Assembly (NCBI RefSeq): GCF_000150275.1
Contig: NW_002060961.1
Coordinates: 1,010,600 to 1,074,599, forward strand
Origin: Trichoplax adhaerens
Taxonomy: Eukaryota > Placozoa > Uniplacotomia > Trichoplacea > Trichoplacidae
Reading direction: 5' to 3'
DNA length: 64,000 nucleotides
Part shown: piece by piece, positions 24,201-38,102 of the stretch
Layout of the letters: every line of letters begins with the position of its first letter
Position numbering within the stretch: the first letter of the stretch is position 1
The notes under the pieces: generated by a model
The model's input: the letters and a program-made list of their open reading frames with translations, nothing else
Databases searched by the model: none
Told to the model about the DNA's origin: nothing
Position numbers and translations under genes: made by a program

Positions 24201-25566
24201 GATTTTTTTCATCGCTCAATTAGCAAGGTATCGGATATTTAAATATAGCATAATTGAGGTAATATCGTCTTAAACTATTATGAATGAAACTAGGAATGTT
24301 TTACTACGTGATAATTCTTACAGAATAAGCAAATTGCAACCATCTCATTACTTATTAAATATTATTTCATCAATCCTAGTTGTAGCACATAATTCAGTGC
24401 AATTATGAAAAGCTCTTATTGCACATTAAATAAGAAATATCCAACTTCTAACTAATACGTTATCACATTTTATTATTCGTGAATAGTTATGCAGATGAAT
24501 GTATACATATACATTAAATTAATCATTATTGCATTGCCAATTCTCCTTTCTTTCAATTTTAGACTGTTCGAAATGACTTCCTACAAAACGATAGAGCAAC
24601 TGTTAATAGCTATCGGAAAATGTTAATTGAGTACTTTGAAAATAGTTGTTCCGATCTTGAACGTATATGTCTAGAATTGCCTTATCAATTATTTGAAATT
24701 GGCGAGAAAAAAAAATTAATTGAGTTTATACGCGGTAAAAGGTCTGTTCATATGCCACAGCATCAAAAGCAATCGTATTTAAGGGTGAGACTTACTCGAT
24801 AGCTTAAAATATTTGATGATAATTACGTATAGTTTCATATTTAAAATGGTGTAACTGAGAATAATTAGTTAATTGATAAAAATTAATTAAAGACTTTGGT
24901 AGTTAAGAGAATTACTTATCTACTGATCCAGCAATTAAATGCACCAGCTTAGCTTGGCTAAGTAGTAATACAATACATAATTTAGTAGCAAAAGGCAAAG
25001 ATAAATGCTATAGTTTCGCGCTTAATTACCCGAGATGCAAATGCTAGATACATCTCTTATATCGAAATAGAGATTGCCATATTAATGTTAAGATATACTA
25101 TGATCATGATTAATTTTAATGCCATTTTCCATAATATTAAATATAGAATTGTATAATACAATGTAGAAAATGTAAATTATTATCGTCAATAGTTTGAGGA
25201 TGGCACTTTCTACTGGATAATGTCTTTTCACTTTTATTTTCTTAGCGACTCCGATGTCAAAATTTTTGCTTCAAGAAAGAAAAGCAAGCAGTAATTTGTC
25301 ATATGTGCCAGTATAAAACCAATGGCCTTGGTCAAGGTCCATTTTTAAATCGTGATGCTTGTATAATCTGCGGTGGATTTGTATCATCTCAAAAATCACC
25401 AGTTTACTATTGCATGAGACATAATCCCCATCCGTTACCTCATTGGAATAAATGTGCTATTTGCTCAAAGCAAGTTCAAACAAATACGCCTGGTATGAAA
25501 CCAGTCGATGCTAAAGTTTGTATGATGTGCTATGGAAATGGTTCAATGTGTGCAACCATAGGCTAA
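18283..25566 (+). CDS. STAND NTPase: disordered N-terminus, DUF4062, NACHT, C-terminal Cys-rich domain
   Basis: Proposed exons: 18283-19458, 19893-20077, 20461-20689, 20787-20885, 20968-21079, 21959-22197, 22299-22404, 22705-22850, 22939-23136, 23256-23382, 23673-23746, 23920-23943 (tentative), 24054-24227, 24563-24784, 25246-25566, about 1,140 residues. Residues 1-365 are low-complexity, rich in Asn, Asp and Ser. Then comes DUF4062 (IRIFVSSTFSDYHSEREVL, DCDLRWGVP, LGDRYGWTP), as in TEP1, NPHP3, NWD1 and TTC41. The NACHT core shows Walker A GASGMGKSAL and Walker B-like FVLIFDALNQ. The last exon holds repeated C-x2-C pairs (CHMC, CIIC, CAIC, CMMC), probably zinc-binding. No WD40 or TPR array follows, unlike TEP1, NWD1 and NPHP3. 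The family is usually linked to ligand-sensing or scaffold assembly; the role here is unknown. The acceptor near 23256 is ambiguous by a few bases. Confidence 0.82.
19485..19720 (+). repeat. Intron 1 tandem array of the NACHT gene, about 93-bp unit
   Basis: Three copies share ATATCATTGATT(G/A)CCTCC, TACAATTTGAA and CAATGTTTCAA-like words at about 93-base spacing. They lie immediately after the donor of the first coding exon. Confidence 0.8.
23840..24060 (+). repeat. Duplicated acceptor-side segment in the NACHT gene intron
   Basis: The sequence before the 24054 exon (GGTTGTTTGCTTTCGTACTAGATATTATGTCTAATAGAGA-like) has an upstream relative at about 23850-23895 (GATTGTTTGCTTATGTATAAGATATCATGCATATTAGAGA-like). 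The upstream copy precedes the tentative 24-bp exon at 23920-23943. Confidence 0.65.
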
Positions 25567-26914
25567 CAAAGTTAGAGATTGTCCGCCAGACAATGGCTTA
25601 ACACTGCTATAGTTTAAATTTAGCTGTGCATGTATATAGATATACTTATATATATATATATGGTATGCCTAGAGCAGGTACTATCGTAAATTCATAAGTA
25701 CGCTATTTAAAATATGTTAACGATAAATAATAATTATACTATCTTATAAAAAGCTAGAAATTTCATAGCTTACTGTCATAGAATTGATAATAGCAAACAT
25801 ACACAACTAAAATTTTTCTTGTTAATCAGCTGCGTATAAAATTTTTATGGATATGAAATAATCAATTCTTAGTAGGCATAAGTTTGTAAATAGCTCACCT
25901 GCTCGAAGTACTTCGTGATTACTGTTAATAATCAACTTTCTCGCTTTTCTTATTGAATTATTTTATCGAAAAGAGACAGATATGTCCGAAACAATGGAGT
26001 GTCAGGGTTAAGTATATTAGCTTAGGCATGATACTGTAGTGAACGTAAACGTTTACTGCTAGGTATCATGATCGATTATTGCCAAGAATTTCTAAATAAG
26101 TTATTTAAATAAAACATTATTCGCGTTGTTTGAAGAATCTGTATTAACGGGTTATGTTTGTATAGCTAAGGAAAAGTTAGAGCTTTTTTCATGCTACAGA
26201 AAATATCGTCTCAATTTGCGAAATGAAATAAAAACGACTTTACCAAGGTTATTTATCGAAGCAGTTTTACATGCCAAATTTAAATGTTTGATGTTTCTAT
26301 GCGTAACTGTGGTCAATCACTATTGCTAGAATAATACAACGGCACCTATGCACATTGTGTGCAGTAATATGGATAAACTACAATGTAGCAATTGTATTCG
26401 AAGCTAATTCGTATAGTTAGCCGAAATGCAGACAGCGCAACATATGCCAAAAATTTAGGACATTTTTTCTTATTCAACTCGTATACTCGTATACGAAGAC
26501 GTATAATTTAACAAAAATAAGAATGTGAGCAGCTAGTAGAAATTTTTGCAAATTTATTAATCATCGTTTAATTTTTGATACACTAGTAACTAAAATGCAA
26601 ATTTTAGGAACCAGTAAAATCTGAAAATAATATTTATATTCAACATAGCTAATATAAGGAAAGTAAGCGAAAATATTCGATTTCTCGAGAAATGATAAAC
26701 CGATTCGAATCAGGAGTAACATGATCATAAGACCGGAACATATTACCCCAGTTTTTATAATACTTACACATACATACAAGTAAATTTCACAATTAACGTA
26801 TGCAACTTTTACATTTAAATCGAAACAAGATAATGAAAAAATTGTAGCAGATATAGAATGAAAGGTTAAACTTCTCCGATACAATTTTTAAATCTATATA
26901 ACAGAAATACTTTG
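25567..26914. other. Convergent spacer between the NACHT gene and TRAPPC10
   Basis: This is a tail-to-tail region of about 1.35 kb, AT-rich, with a short TA dinucleotide run near 25650. Open frames at 26126-26329 (plus) and 26561-26884 (minus) show no family resemblance. It presumably holds both 3' untranslated regions and polyadenylation sites. Confidence 0.5.
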
Positions 26915-29900
26915 TCATGACTGATTAGACGTAGCATCCACAACCGAAATAGTATAGCAAAGAGGATCTGCTACACTGGATGGCAAAACACGGATTTGGC
27001 AAGCTCTGCTACAATTACACACTTCTCCGGGCTTAAAAGATCTTACTATGGTATTATTAGCTAACTCCGGAATATTACTTGAAGCTTGACGTTGTAAATG
27101 CTGCTTTTGTCTTTCTACATAATTTAAACCACTATAACTGATAGAACTTTTCAACTTTGAAGAAGCTTCCGGTTCAATGCTTTCTCTTGATGAAACTGAA
27201 TCGACTAAGACTGTTCTGTGATCAGATAATGGATAAAATTCGAATTCTTCACTAGAACTCAGATTGATCTCATTCAAAGAGTTGTGTGCTGTAAGTTTAT
27301 TTCTAGGATTACTGCTTTCGGCTATACGTGCATCATTATTCTCTGAACCGCTAGCTTCTATCATTTCTTGAATTGACAAAAAGGATGAGTTTGGAGTTAA
27401 GCTGGAAGATAATTTTGGATCCGGCTGTACTGCATTGACGGTTTCAGTTGTAGTTAGGCCTTGATTGCTAACAGATTTTTCTAACGATTCTGAATGAGTG
27501 CTTTTCTGACGTAAATACTGTATATAGTTTGGATTATATTTGCACAATTTAACAAATGGCATCGGAAGATTACCACTAACTAAGGGAACAACCATTACAG
27601 ATACAGAAACAGTGGCACCAGGAACTTGTGGTATCGTGACTATTCCACAATTTCGCCCGCACACTATCCAAGATGAAGTATTTACTTGGATTGAATATAA
27701 CAGGTGATAATGATCTATTGGGGATTCAGAATTTATCGTACTATTATCATTAGCATGTTTCTTTCTCGTATCTTTGATTTCAATCTGTAAATTGCACGGC
27801 AAACCAACAACAATGGAATCACAATTTGTATCCGGATGGATAAAACTGTTAATGGTATATAACATCTACCACCAAAATAAATCGGATATTAGAACAATAG
27901 ACATTCATACAATAATAATACAAGATTCTTTCTATTACCTGCACGTTGGCTAAACTTAACCTATATATAAATTGAAATGGTTCGACGTTCCTATTAGCTT
28001 CACTCTGTATGAAAATTGCATAATAATTAGTAGAGCCCTATGTAATATCAATTCTAACGTGAAGTAGGATGGTCACCTTTTCATCTACCATACTATAGTC
28101 AACAAGTAGCGTACATATCTGCTGCAGTTTCTCATTCGATAGCTCTAATGACTCTGTGTCTTTTAAGAGAAACAATAGAGTTTGCCAACATTAAATTTAT
28201 TGTGCGTTAACGACTTAAAATTAAACAGAACAGGAATATATTCTTAGATACTATATTACCATTATTGTTATACGTAACTTGCCAAAGCAGCGAAAGGGTT
28301 TGATTTGGATGCAATTTCTATACATCATAAACAATATAAAGGTTAAAAACCCTACAAGACAAAGAATCGAATTTGCTCTGACTTTCCAGTTACTCACAAT
28401 ATTGCCTGATTTCTTAACCGGAATTAAGTTGATTAATGTTGCATTATCGCCTCCGCTCGCTATTGAATTTGCTTTTAAACTAGCTTCTTCTATATTTATA
28501 ATTGTCGGCAATACTGCTTGTAATATGATATGAACAAAATTTCTAAATAGATGGGAAGGCAAAGAGACCGTTAAAGCATAGACTGTAATGACGGTAAACC
28601 TGAAATAGAATGGGGAATATCTATACAAACCTGATGCCTGTCAGTTGCAGCTTTTGTTTCAAAATGAACGGTTCATAAAATATTAAGGTAATGATACAAC
28701 TATACGTTGGTGGTAACCAAAGGCAACGAAGGAACAACTACAAATATTTGGAACAGTATAAAAAAATTTAACTTGGTTCATTTTAGATTATGCAAGTCAA
28801 GACCTACTACCTGGTGTGAGTACTTTACCAGCGGATCATTATCAGCTGGTTTTCGATCAGTTTGAGTTCGACAAGATACTATAGACAAAGCTTGATGAGC
28901 TAAAAACTCCAAATCGAAGCTAATTTCTGCATAACTTTCGCAAGCAGGCAACGTTACTAATATTTCAAAGCTATCTTGCATTTCTTTGCTATTGATATCT
29001 AAATCTACGACCACGCTCTCATCTGTAATTGTAAATACAGGAATAATTTCGTATGCATAACTATTAGCCTTCAAACATTTTAGAAATGATGTATTCATAA
29101 TTTACAAATGGTCGCATCAATTGTTACTGAACACTACACTAATTACCAATTGGTTGATCGTGAAGACGTTTCTTAGCACTATATGAAGGCTTCGGAATGA
29201 ATTTTAAACCTGTGCTAGAACATAATTTCAGTTGTGAACCAGACGAAATTGCAGTAGAACCATTAATTAATTTCACGTTAGCGTTTTGCTTTGCACCGGC
29301 AATGAATAGTTCTACGAAAAATAAAATATAAATATTTCTAAATATTCATATACTAGTAATTCACTTTTCATTCAGGTATTTATACATAAGCATGATTTTA
29401 ACCTGATAATTGGCCGTGGCTGGATATATCGATCCTCGGAGGTATAAAGATAACGTTAAAACTGAATTTATCATCTTCAACTCGTGGATGGACTAAGGTC
29501 ATCTTTTTATTTATATTGAGACTAAAGGAACGAACTTGATATTCCCCATCTTTACCGATCTAAAGAGCAATGAACGCATTTGGAATTATATCTCGGTATC
29601 GGCTTACTTATGGGAATACTGTCTCGTGATAGGTTCAGAAATGAGCCGTGCATAGAAGCAATGAAAGACGTATACAAAAAACATTCAACACAATATATAC
29701 CTCTCCAGTTACAATAACTGAGTTGAGTCCTGGTCTTAAAATTGCCTGGTCGCATACCAGATGCTTAAAGTCACTATCATACGGCTTAATAATGCTGTTA
29801 CTGTTGTGCTCCGTATCTAGCATTTGAATTATTTGTCTAGTTTTCTTTGCATCTTGGTCGCTTGCGGTGGTATCCAAACTAGACGATTCCGAGTTGTTAA

Positions 29901-32900
29901 GGTTTTCGTCGCTAACTCGCAGAAAATTAAACATATCAACCGAAAAATCTGATCCTGATGAATGAAGCGAAACTTTATAGTGTAGCGCTGATAAACTACT
30001 GGTAGGAACAGATCGATGTAACTCTTCAGAATCATTGTTTTGTCGTTTTATAGCTAGACTAAGGGCATTGCATTTAATTTCCTATTTCAAACATATCGAA
30101 TATTGCAATTAAAAGTAAGAACAACGATATATCCACGAATAACATAGTCCTACACTATTACCTTGGAAGAATGATTAAAAACGTCAACACATACACGGAT
30201 ACTACCGAGTGATATTTTATCAGCGTGATCACTCATTAGTTTAATAGTTTTTACTTCCAATAAAGGCATCATCGGGAAGCACATTTCTTCATCTATAAGT
30301 AAATATATCGATTAATCGCTAAACGAATACAAAGGTAATGTAGTGTATTAACTTTATATTATTCAAGATAGTCACTAACCAATACCGTCTATGGAATGTT
30401 CCAAATGCGAAGAATATTCCAGTCGCTTTTGCTCACTAACATTACAATTCGAACTCAATATGATGCATGACAAAATAAATGTACATGGAAGTTAAGGCAT
30501 GAATAACGCATCAAAAATTTTCATAATAAAGCTTTAACTAAAGATAATCTTTACAATCAATGAGCTAAACGCGAATCTATCACAAAAATCTGACTAAATT
30601 TTCACTGAAAGAAAGTTATTTCGTCAAGCAATAGTTTTACTACGTTATACACTTGGTAAAGATATTGTTTTTCTTCCTGCAAGTACTTTTCACATTCAGC
30701 CAGGATCAATAAAACATCCTCTGCAAGCTTTTTCCAACCCTCTATAACGTAAGTATCAAATGCTTCACGTAGTAAGACTTCAGCGCGGTCATACATTTCG
30801 CATTGTCTATGAAATATCGTAAGCAAACATTAATACTGTTATTGCCATAGTTGTGTACGTGCATATAGAATCTAAACGTACATATAGAAATTAGCTAGCT
30901 CTTTCCCAATTTGTCTCGCTCTTCGTAGTCTACCGACGTGTTTAAAATTTTCTAACGTTTTACAACATAATTCCTAAAAATATATATATATATAAATACG
31001 AAGCCTAATTCTGTAATCATTACGGCATCTTTGAATATTGACAGAATATCACATTCTTACTATATAGTATTTTTGAAATTCCGACTTAGAGTTTAAAGCA
31101 TTGCGCAATTTGGAGTAGGGACTGTTCGGTTCTGTTATATACGTAAAAAATTTCTATATATTTATCTATAGAGATGCAGCAGACAAACATGAATATCGCA
31201 AGCAAACCGTTGCTCTCTACGGTTATTCCAGACAGCAATTCACAAGCACATTGGAGATGCTCCGACTGTTGTGTCATTTTCGGTATTAATCCGCACAGTT
31301 CACCTAGTACCAACAGCTGATATCGAATATACAGTTATAGGAATGTCAACTTGCCAAAATCATGCCATTGTGTAGCTCACTAGTATTGTACTTACTTTAC
31401 TTCGACTACAGGCCCACAAATTGCAGGTATGGACTAAAATGGAGCCATTGATCATAAATTTTGACTCAATTTTATGAAGTAAAGTCATGCTGGACAAAAA
31501 GACCCAGCAAGCGTGAGCGCCAGGTGAAAGTGTTGTCTAAAAATATATTTAATTTATCACTATTGAGTGTGGCCACTAAGAATGTAATTATTTAAAGTTT
31601 CATTACATAGCTGAAAATTATTACTCAATAGAATAAAAAAATTAACTAGGATATAGTAAGTATTGCATGATTGCAGGCTCTGCTTGCATACCTTAAGTAC
31701 CTCCAATTCGTAAGAGCAAGTGGACATAAAATTGAGTAAACTTTCTGCAGCTGTTGCTGGCTGATTAAGTCTGATAAGCAAATTACTTTGTCTGGAGAAT
31801 ATATAATTACGAAAGTCTAAAAATGTAACATTTCTTGAAGATATTAACTGAGCCTTGAAATCCTTGTCGTAATGCCATAGTACACCATTCCATGATTTAT
31901 ACTGATTTTCCAAATTATTAAACCATTTTATCGAATCTAAATGGAAGTATGACATTTAATATTAGATATAATTTTACAATTTCGAATTTAAAATATTCAA
32001 ACAAACGAGTTGTATCTTTATACCTTTATTTATTGCATCACTGATAAATTCACTTAGCAAGGCATCTAATTCGCGGTACTGAATTAAACATTCATCATCC
32101 AATCCCATCAATTCATATACAATGGCTAACTCTTCCTAGATAGGATTATAAATTACAAAATGTTTCAATCGTTAAATTACAGCTCCGCTAATGTGCGTTA
32201 GTATGTTGGCATACTTGTAATCTAAAGTAGGTACAATAGTTCCAATTTGCATCATTTCTTTTATTGCGTATCAATCGTAATTTTTCTTCAAACTGTATGA
32301 GATGAGTACTAAATGATATTAATAATAATCTCCTAAGTCTGTTCGTTAGGTAAGTCCAAGATTCTAATGAACGAGGCATTTTGCTCGTAGGATCTACCAA
32401 TTGGAAGCATCTATAGGATGCCAATTAATAAGGAATAGCTAAATTTAGCAGGCATAGAACATTTTAATTTAAATTAATTATAAGAGTATAAATAAAAAAA
32501 TGTAACCTATCCTGCTGCTTCGTGATGTTGAAATCATTTCTAATCTTATCGTACACAGATGATTTCGTCAGATTTAATTTTGACTTCATTCTCGAGCCAT
32601 CAGCACTAGTAATAAGGATAATGCACCAATCATTTACATCGTAGTTTTTCAGAGTTCTTAACCATTCACTTATTTGCAGTTTGTGCTTAGTTTTATAGGT
32701 ATCCAAATCCTGTAATATATAATTCGCTGCTTACAATCCTATCTTTTAGTTGAAGGCAGAAACATGCAGTACCACCTCATAAAATATAGACTATTAACAT
32801 GTAAAATAGTCTACACATATATTTAAAGTAGAGGTGAAAAATTTTATCACAGCGAATAACTCCAGATTACGAAGAGCTCTCAGATTTAAAGATATAGTTA

Positions 32901-33864
32901 AATGCTATAACTCGAATTAGTTTTCAATACTTGACGTAAAATAAGACAGAAGTTAGGATACTATCAACAGTATCTTACCGCACAGTCGGTAACGTAGATG
33001 TGGAAGAAAGGCACTTTATAGAGGCTGTATTTGGATTCGTCTTCAATCTTGAGTAAATTTTCATCAAAGACAGCAAAATCAACATTTATGGTGACATATT
33101 TCGGTGGAAAGTTGAGGGATCTGAAAAGATAATAATATGTGCGTTGTATCAGGATTATTAATGGTAGGGTAATTATATGGATCTAAATAAACTATACTGC
33201 GGTAATGTTTTAATGTAAGTAAGATACATCATATAAAAGTTATTAATATACATGCATAATGCAGTTGATGCTGCGAATAAACACAGATTAATGCCAGGGG
33301 CATTTACATTAAGTAGAAATATACATTTAACAGTAAAGGATATTTCCAATTTTTAGACTCAGTCTTAATGATTTGTATTAAAATTTGCATCTTTCTAAGC
33401 TGAGGTATACAGACATACAAAACATTTGAATATAAAAATATCGCAATATTAACTCGTCATAACAGTACCTTTGAAATTCAATTTCTTCATTTGGCAATCG
33501 AGAACAGAGATGACGATATAACAAGGTATATAGCTCTCGATCTCCAAGACCTAAAATAGTATATCGGTAAAAAAAACACATGTAATGATGGTAATATTCA
33601 TAGTATTTAAAACTCGTTTTAATAAATTTAATTCTATGTTGTAAGATTATTGAATGTCTACTATAACCTTGAAATGTTGATGATCCAATAATGTTGTAAC
33701 ACGTATAATACATGCTACTTCTGCATTATAAAAGCTCATATATCAAAACTACACTACATTAGTAAACAGGTATCGTTTGCCACGTAGCTCCATCCATATG
33801 CACTATACGAATATGTTGTGTTAAACTAGGTAGGGGCATTTTACATTAACTAACCTGAAAACAT
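26915..33864 (-). CDS. TRAPPC10: TRAPPC10, subunit of the TRAPPII vesicle-tethering complex
   Basis: TRAPPII acts at the Golgi as a Rab exchange and tethering complex. Exons in coding order: 33864-33855 (tentative), 33550-33469, 33120-32979, 32709-32507, 32410-32215, 32135-32024, 31936-31692, 31536-31396, 31316-31208, 31131-31061, 30973-30882, 30806-30606, 30453-30386, 30292-30162, 30081-29701, 29559-29403, 29311-29147, about 29085-28790, 28599-28356, about 28160-28077, 28004-27939, 27865-26915. Phases agree at nearly all joins. Matches to human include VYDKIRNDFN (VDKIRNDFC), YKSWNGVLW (VKSWNGLIL), FRNYIFSRQSNLLI (LRSYLFSRQCTLLL) and SWIVCGRNCGIVTIP (NWAVCGKSCGVISMP). The predicted length is about 1,380 residues against 1,259 in human. 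The excess is partly a Ser-rich insert in the last exon before a conserved C-terminal strand. The first exon is only ten bases and could be replaced by an upstream start. The boundaries of the 29.1-28.8 kb and 28.1 kb exons are approximate. Confidence 0.93.
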
Positions 33865-35394
33865 TAGAGTAATTGGCAAGGGTTTGAAGCGTAATCAAAA
33901 AGCCGAAATATCTTATTCTACTTTGAGTTTGTAACTACAAGGTCAAAATGATTAACTAATAACTCCACGAAATGAATGTGTAATGCAATGCAAGATAATG
34001 ATTTGACTGTGTTCAATTTCTACTTGTATACCATGCCGGGTTGGTTTTCTTGCTTATGATATCGCTAAGCGTGCTGAACTATGATGTATACTAGGCCAAG
34101 TGACTAGTCTACGATATTTTTTTGTCTGGTATAACCGACAGATTACCACAAGAAATCTAATGGAAAAGCATTCTACTGATATTCTTCTCCATAGTGTATA
34201 ACAGGGATAACCTAATTAGAATGATGGTGTTAAACGAATAATGCAACTTCCTTCGATGTTCTGCAAGACGTATTATTCTCTTAACTACACGACCAGTTAT
34301 GCAATATCATTTACCTTTTTGGCCTATATTGGATTTAATACTGTCCCATTATACTGTATTGAACTGCAACATGGATAGAATGCACAATGTGTTCTGAAAT
34401 ACTTGATTTCTTGCTTCATGATGTATACTTTAGCGTGAACTATGACGACGTCCAGTACAATTGATTACTTTAGAAAATTAAGTAATAAGCTAGTCGATTG
34501 CTTGTATAGCTGTAACACGTATAATGCATTTACTTCTCTATTATGCAAGATTTATTACGATTCTAAACTACACCAGCCAGCAATGTTTTCATGCTAGATA
34601 TATGATATAATCATTCTCCCTTGTCTATTTTGCTCATTCTTATCGCATTGTACATTTTCTACGGCATCGTCATCTTGTCTATCTTATAACACTTTCTCGA
34701 GCTACCTTAACTTACAAAATTAAAGTGATTAACAAACAAGTGTAAAATACTTAGGCGTACATGATACAATAGGCTTGCTTTCTGCCATTCTTCAAGTGGT
34801 CCAGGAATTTGAATCTCGTTGTGGTGAAAAGGTTATCCTGGTAGGTGATAATTCGACCTTGAATCACAGTTGTAAAATTTACAATGGAATGAAACGTTTC
34901 TTTGCTCAAAGCCACCAATAGTATAATAAGTAGAAGACAGTGTTACTATTTTCTTGGTCGATTACCAGCTTTCAAGGACTAGAGAAGGAATAATCCTAAT
35001 TTTTTCAATAGCATGGATTGAACTTGTTTACCTAATGGCTGCAATGCTCGAGCTGACTGATCCGGTAGTTATGACAACAGCAGGAACACGACTGCACAGT
35101 TTAAGCAATGGAGAATGACAACGCCATGACTTGACAAGCAGCCAAGAATGATGATTAAGACAGCTACTTCTAATGATTTCAAGGATTAAAGGGAAGGAAT
35201 GACTATGCCATCTGGGAGAAATGGAATTAGTTATAGCTAAAAAGCTTTGGAAAGAATTTGCCAAGGATGCTATGCTGTACTGTAGCTCTTCGAAAGGTAG
35301 TAGTGGAGTAAAGAAAGCAATTGCAATTTCCTCATACTCTACGTCTACGACGTAGGTCATGTTTAGGCATAACTCCTACTAAAAATGGGCAGGG

Positions 35395-35510
35395 CAGCAG
35401 GCAGCCACCCGTGCGTTACATACAGTACATGGCACTGTATATGTACAATATATTGTACTGTAAAAAGGTTCCACTGTACTGTACACTGTACTGTACTGTA
35501 CAAGACGACT
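35395..35510. repeat. GTAC-palindrome cluster
   Basis: Overlapping TACAGTACATGGCACTGTA, GTACTGTA and CACTGTACTGTACACTGTA words, the same family as in the SMC6, MANEA and eIF1A upstream regions. No gene start was recognised next to this one. Confidence 0.8.
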
Positions 35511-36759
35511 GTCTTCTTCTGGGTCACCTCCCATATTCCGTGTCCAATCGTCCTCTCCTGTCCACAGACAGTTGCTGTTGCTATGGCTATAGGTGGGCGT
35601 GGATACGGCATGCCTATGTTATGCTGTTGTGCTGAATTGCTAAAATAGAGAGTGTAGTGGTGATATTTTAAAAGTTGCCTATGGATCTCATACAGTACGT
35701 AAAAACAGCAAAGAATAGGTATAGTAAAAGAAGTTAATGATCTGATAAGAAAAATCCAAACTCATGTAGTTCCATAAGCCATATCGATACTATAGGATGC
35801 AAACTATGATTGGATGTCAATTTATACTTTTTATCCTACATTGAACGAGTTCTAGCTTTTAACCATGGAAAGTTAAGAAAAGGAAATAATCGTTATACAC
35901 ATTAAATCCAATCAAGACATTATGCAAATAAAATATTTCATAAACGATAGATTAAACCTATACATTGTCACTGTAAGTCAAATCTTAAAGGATTTAAATT
36001 ATGTCAAATTTGTGCAAATAACTGCACTAATCATTATTAAACGGGTACAGTTTCATTAGCAAGATTTAAAATTACAGATAATAATCAATTATTAATCGTA
36101 GACTTTTAAGATTCCCGATAATTACATTATGAAGAAATTATCTATAAAGCAAATAGTTAATCAGAAATTGATCATAATTGAACAATCAGTAATATTGAAT
36201 TTCTATTAGATGCATATTGTTATTGGCACAATCCACAACTAAAGTTTTCAGATAACTCTTTATCGTAAGAATTCGATGTTTACAGTTTCTAGCTTCAAGT
36301 ATGATGCATGATTGCATTTTATGGTATCAAGTACAATTATTGCGGTGGAGAGCTCGATAATTTAGTAAAGTTGAATTCGTAGGCTTCAAAGTTATAATTA
36401 ATACGATACACTGTTATTAAGAAAATAAGTTTATTATATTAATTTACGCTGTAAATGGCATATGGTACATAAAGTAAATAGGCAGCTATAACAATCATAA
36501 TTATAAAACCAACAAAGATATGAAACAAAAATGAACAATATTTCTACCCTTGGGGTAGAGCACGCATAGGAGAAAGACTGCAGAACTATAAATATCGTAT
36601 AGTATACCATAATTAGGCACAATTGCATGGTGTGATGGAGATTTATTTCATAGAAGTTCAATCTAGTTAAAACGTTAACTACTTTTGAACTGAACTAATA
36701 TAACAAGCAATCAGCAATCGGACTGCAAAAAAAGAACGTACCATATGCTATGATTGTGT

Positions 36760-37470
36760 ATGCAATCAATCTTGTTAAAGCGCACTTGTTAAGTTATGCT
36801 GTTGCAAAAATATCACTGCACAACAATAATGCTGCAATATCGTGTTGTACCGTAAGCATGAGTATATGCTTATAAGCATAGATCTGTAATTTACCTTAGG
36901 TAGCAACATATCAAACAACATATTTAGCAGTATACTGGTACCTATAGTAACAAAAACGTAGGTAATATGTCATGCCATATCTAATGGTGCAATTTTTACT
37001 TTTACTACGTCGAAATATATCACTAGATAATTATAAATTTGATCTTGTTAAAACTCACTATATCTTGCTTGAATCGCATGAAAATAGCTATTAAGTCGTA
37101 GTAAGAAACTACCATCTCCAATGACCTAATAAATGCTTAAGTAATAAGTCACACTATATGTGGCATTTTTACTAGATCTGTTACCGTAAAATATATCAGT
37201 AGTTTATAAAAAGCTGGACTTTATTAAAACGCACTGTTTTGCTTGAGTTATATAAAAATGGCTTTCAGGTTGTAGTTATAAAACTAGTGTCTCAAACAAC
37301 GTTGATTAATATATTCAATTCTATCCTATTACTCTCAGTATAGCGATGCGTAAAATTTGGCGTTCGACTAATGTTTTTAATAATATTTCATAACGTTGTA
37401 ATAAAGTGTCTTCTCCATAGTACAACAAGAACTGCTGTTTCTTATAAACTTCACTTTATTAAATAAGATT
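36760..37470. repeat. Degenerate tandem array, about 170-270 bp unit
   Basis: Copies are marked by CTTGTTAAAACTCACTATATCTTGCTTGA-like words near 36767, 37041 and 37214, with a shorter relative near 37447. Each of the two best copies is followed by AAAATGGCT and a GTAGTTATAAAACT-like segment. Confidence 0.6.
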
Positions 37471-38102
37471 AGGTTTGTCTTATAACTACCAAGGATTATC
37501 TAGCTGCAATACGGCTATCTCTAGACTTTCTTAATTAATACGGCAATTTTCACGATTTATATACAATTAGTTACGTAATGATTTTCCTTCAATGCAATCA
37601 TATCTTAACAAATATGTCATAAGGTCATATCTAAATTTGCTATCGTGTTATCAATGCATAATTTACGCTCTTAATTAAAGCGATACAATACAAATCTCAA
37701 AGTACTAACTTACTTAGCGCAGTCTGTTATCATATCAGAACTAGTAGACCCCTCACTCGTAACACGCAATATATTGTACATGCACAATTTCCTGACTGAG
37801 CATTATACTGTATATACACAAAATGGTTCACCTGCAATTTACAACTTCATAAATTAATTAAACCAAATTAAATTTTCAATGTTGCTTTCTGTAGTCTTAA
37901 CTTAACAGATAAAGTACTATAAATTCTCGATTAAATAATATAATTTTATGATTTTCGTACGGTATATAACGATACTATAGCAACGTGATGACCTGTAAGA
38001 AACGCGTAGTGCGTACTTTTCTCTCCTTTTGGGGGGGGGGGGGGGGAAAGTGGAAAGGGGAAAGGGGGAAAAATGGTAATATAAGGATCTCAAAAAAATT
38101 GC

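Noticed and set aside
18283-25566. TEP1 (telomerase-associated) identity for the NACHT gene
   Set aside because: DUF4062 and NACHT are shared, but the TROVE domain and WD40 repeats of TEP1 are absent from the predicted protein.
35028-35648. Four overlapping frames on both strands
   Set aside because: They arise from the GTAC-palindrome cluster, which stays open on both strands by symmetry. No homology was seen.
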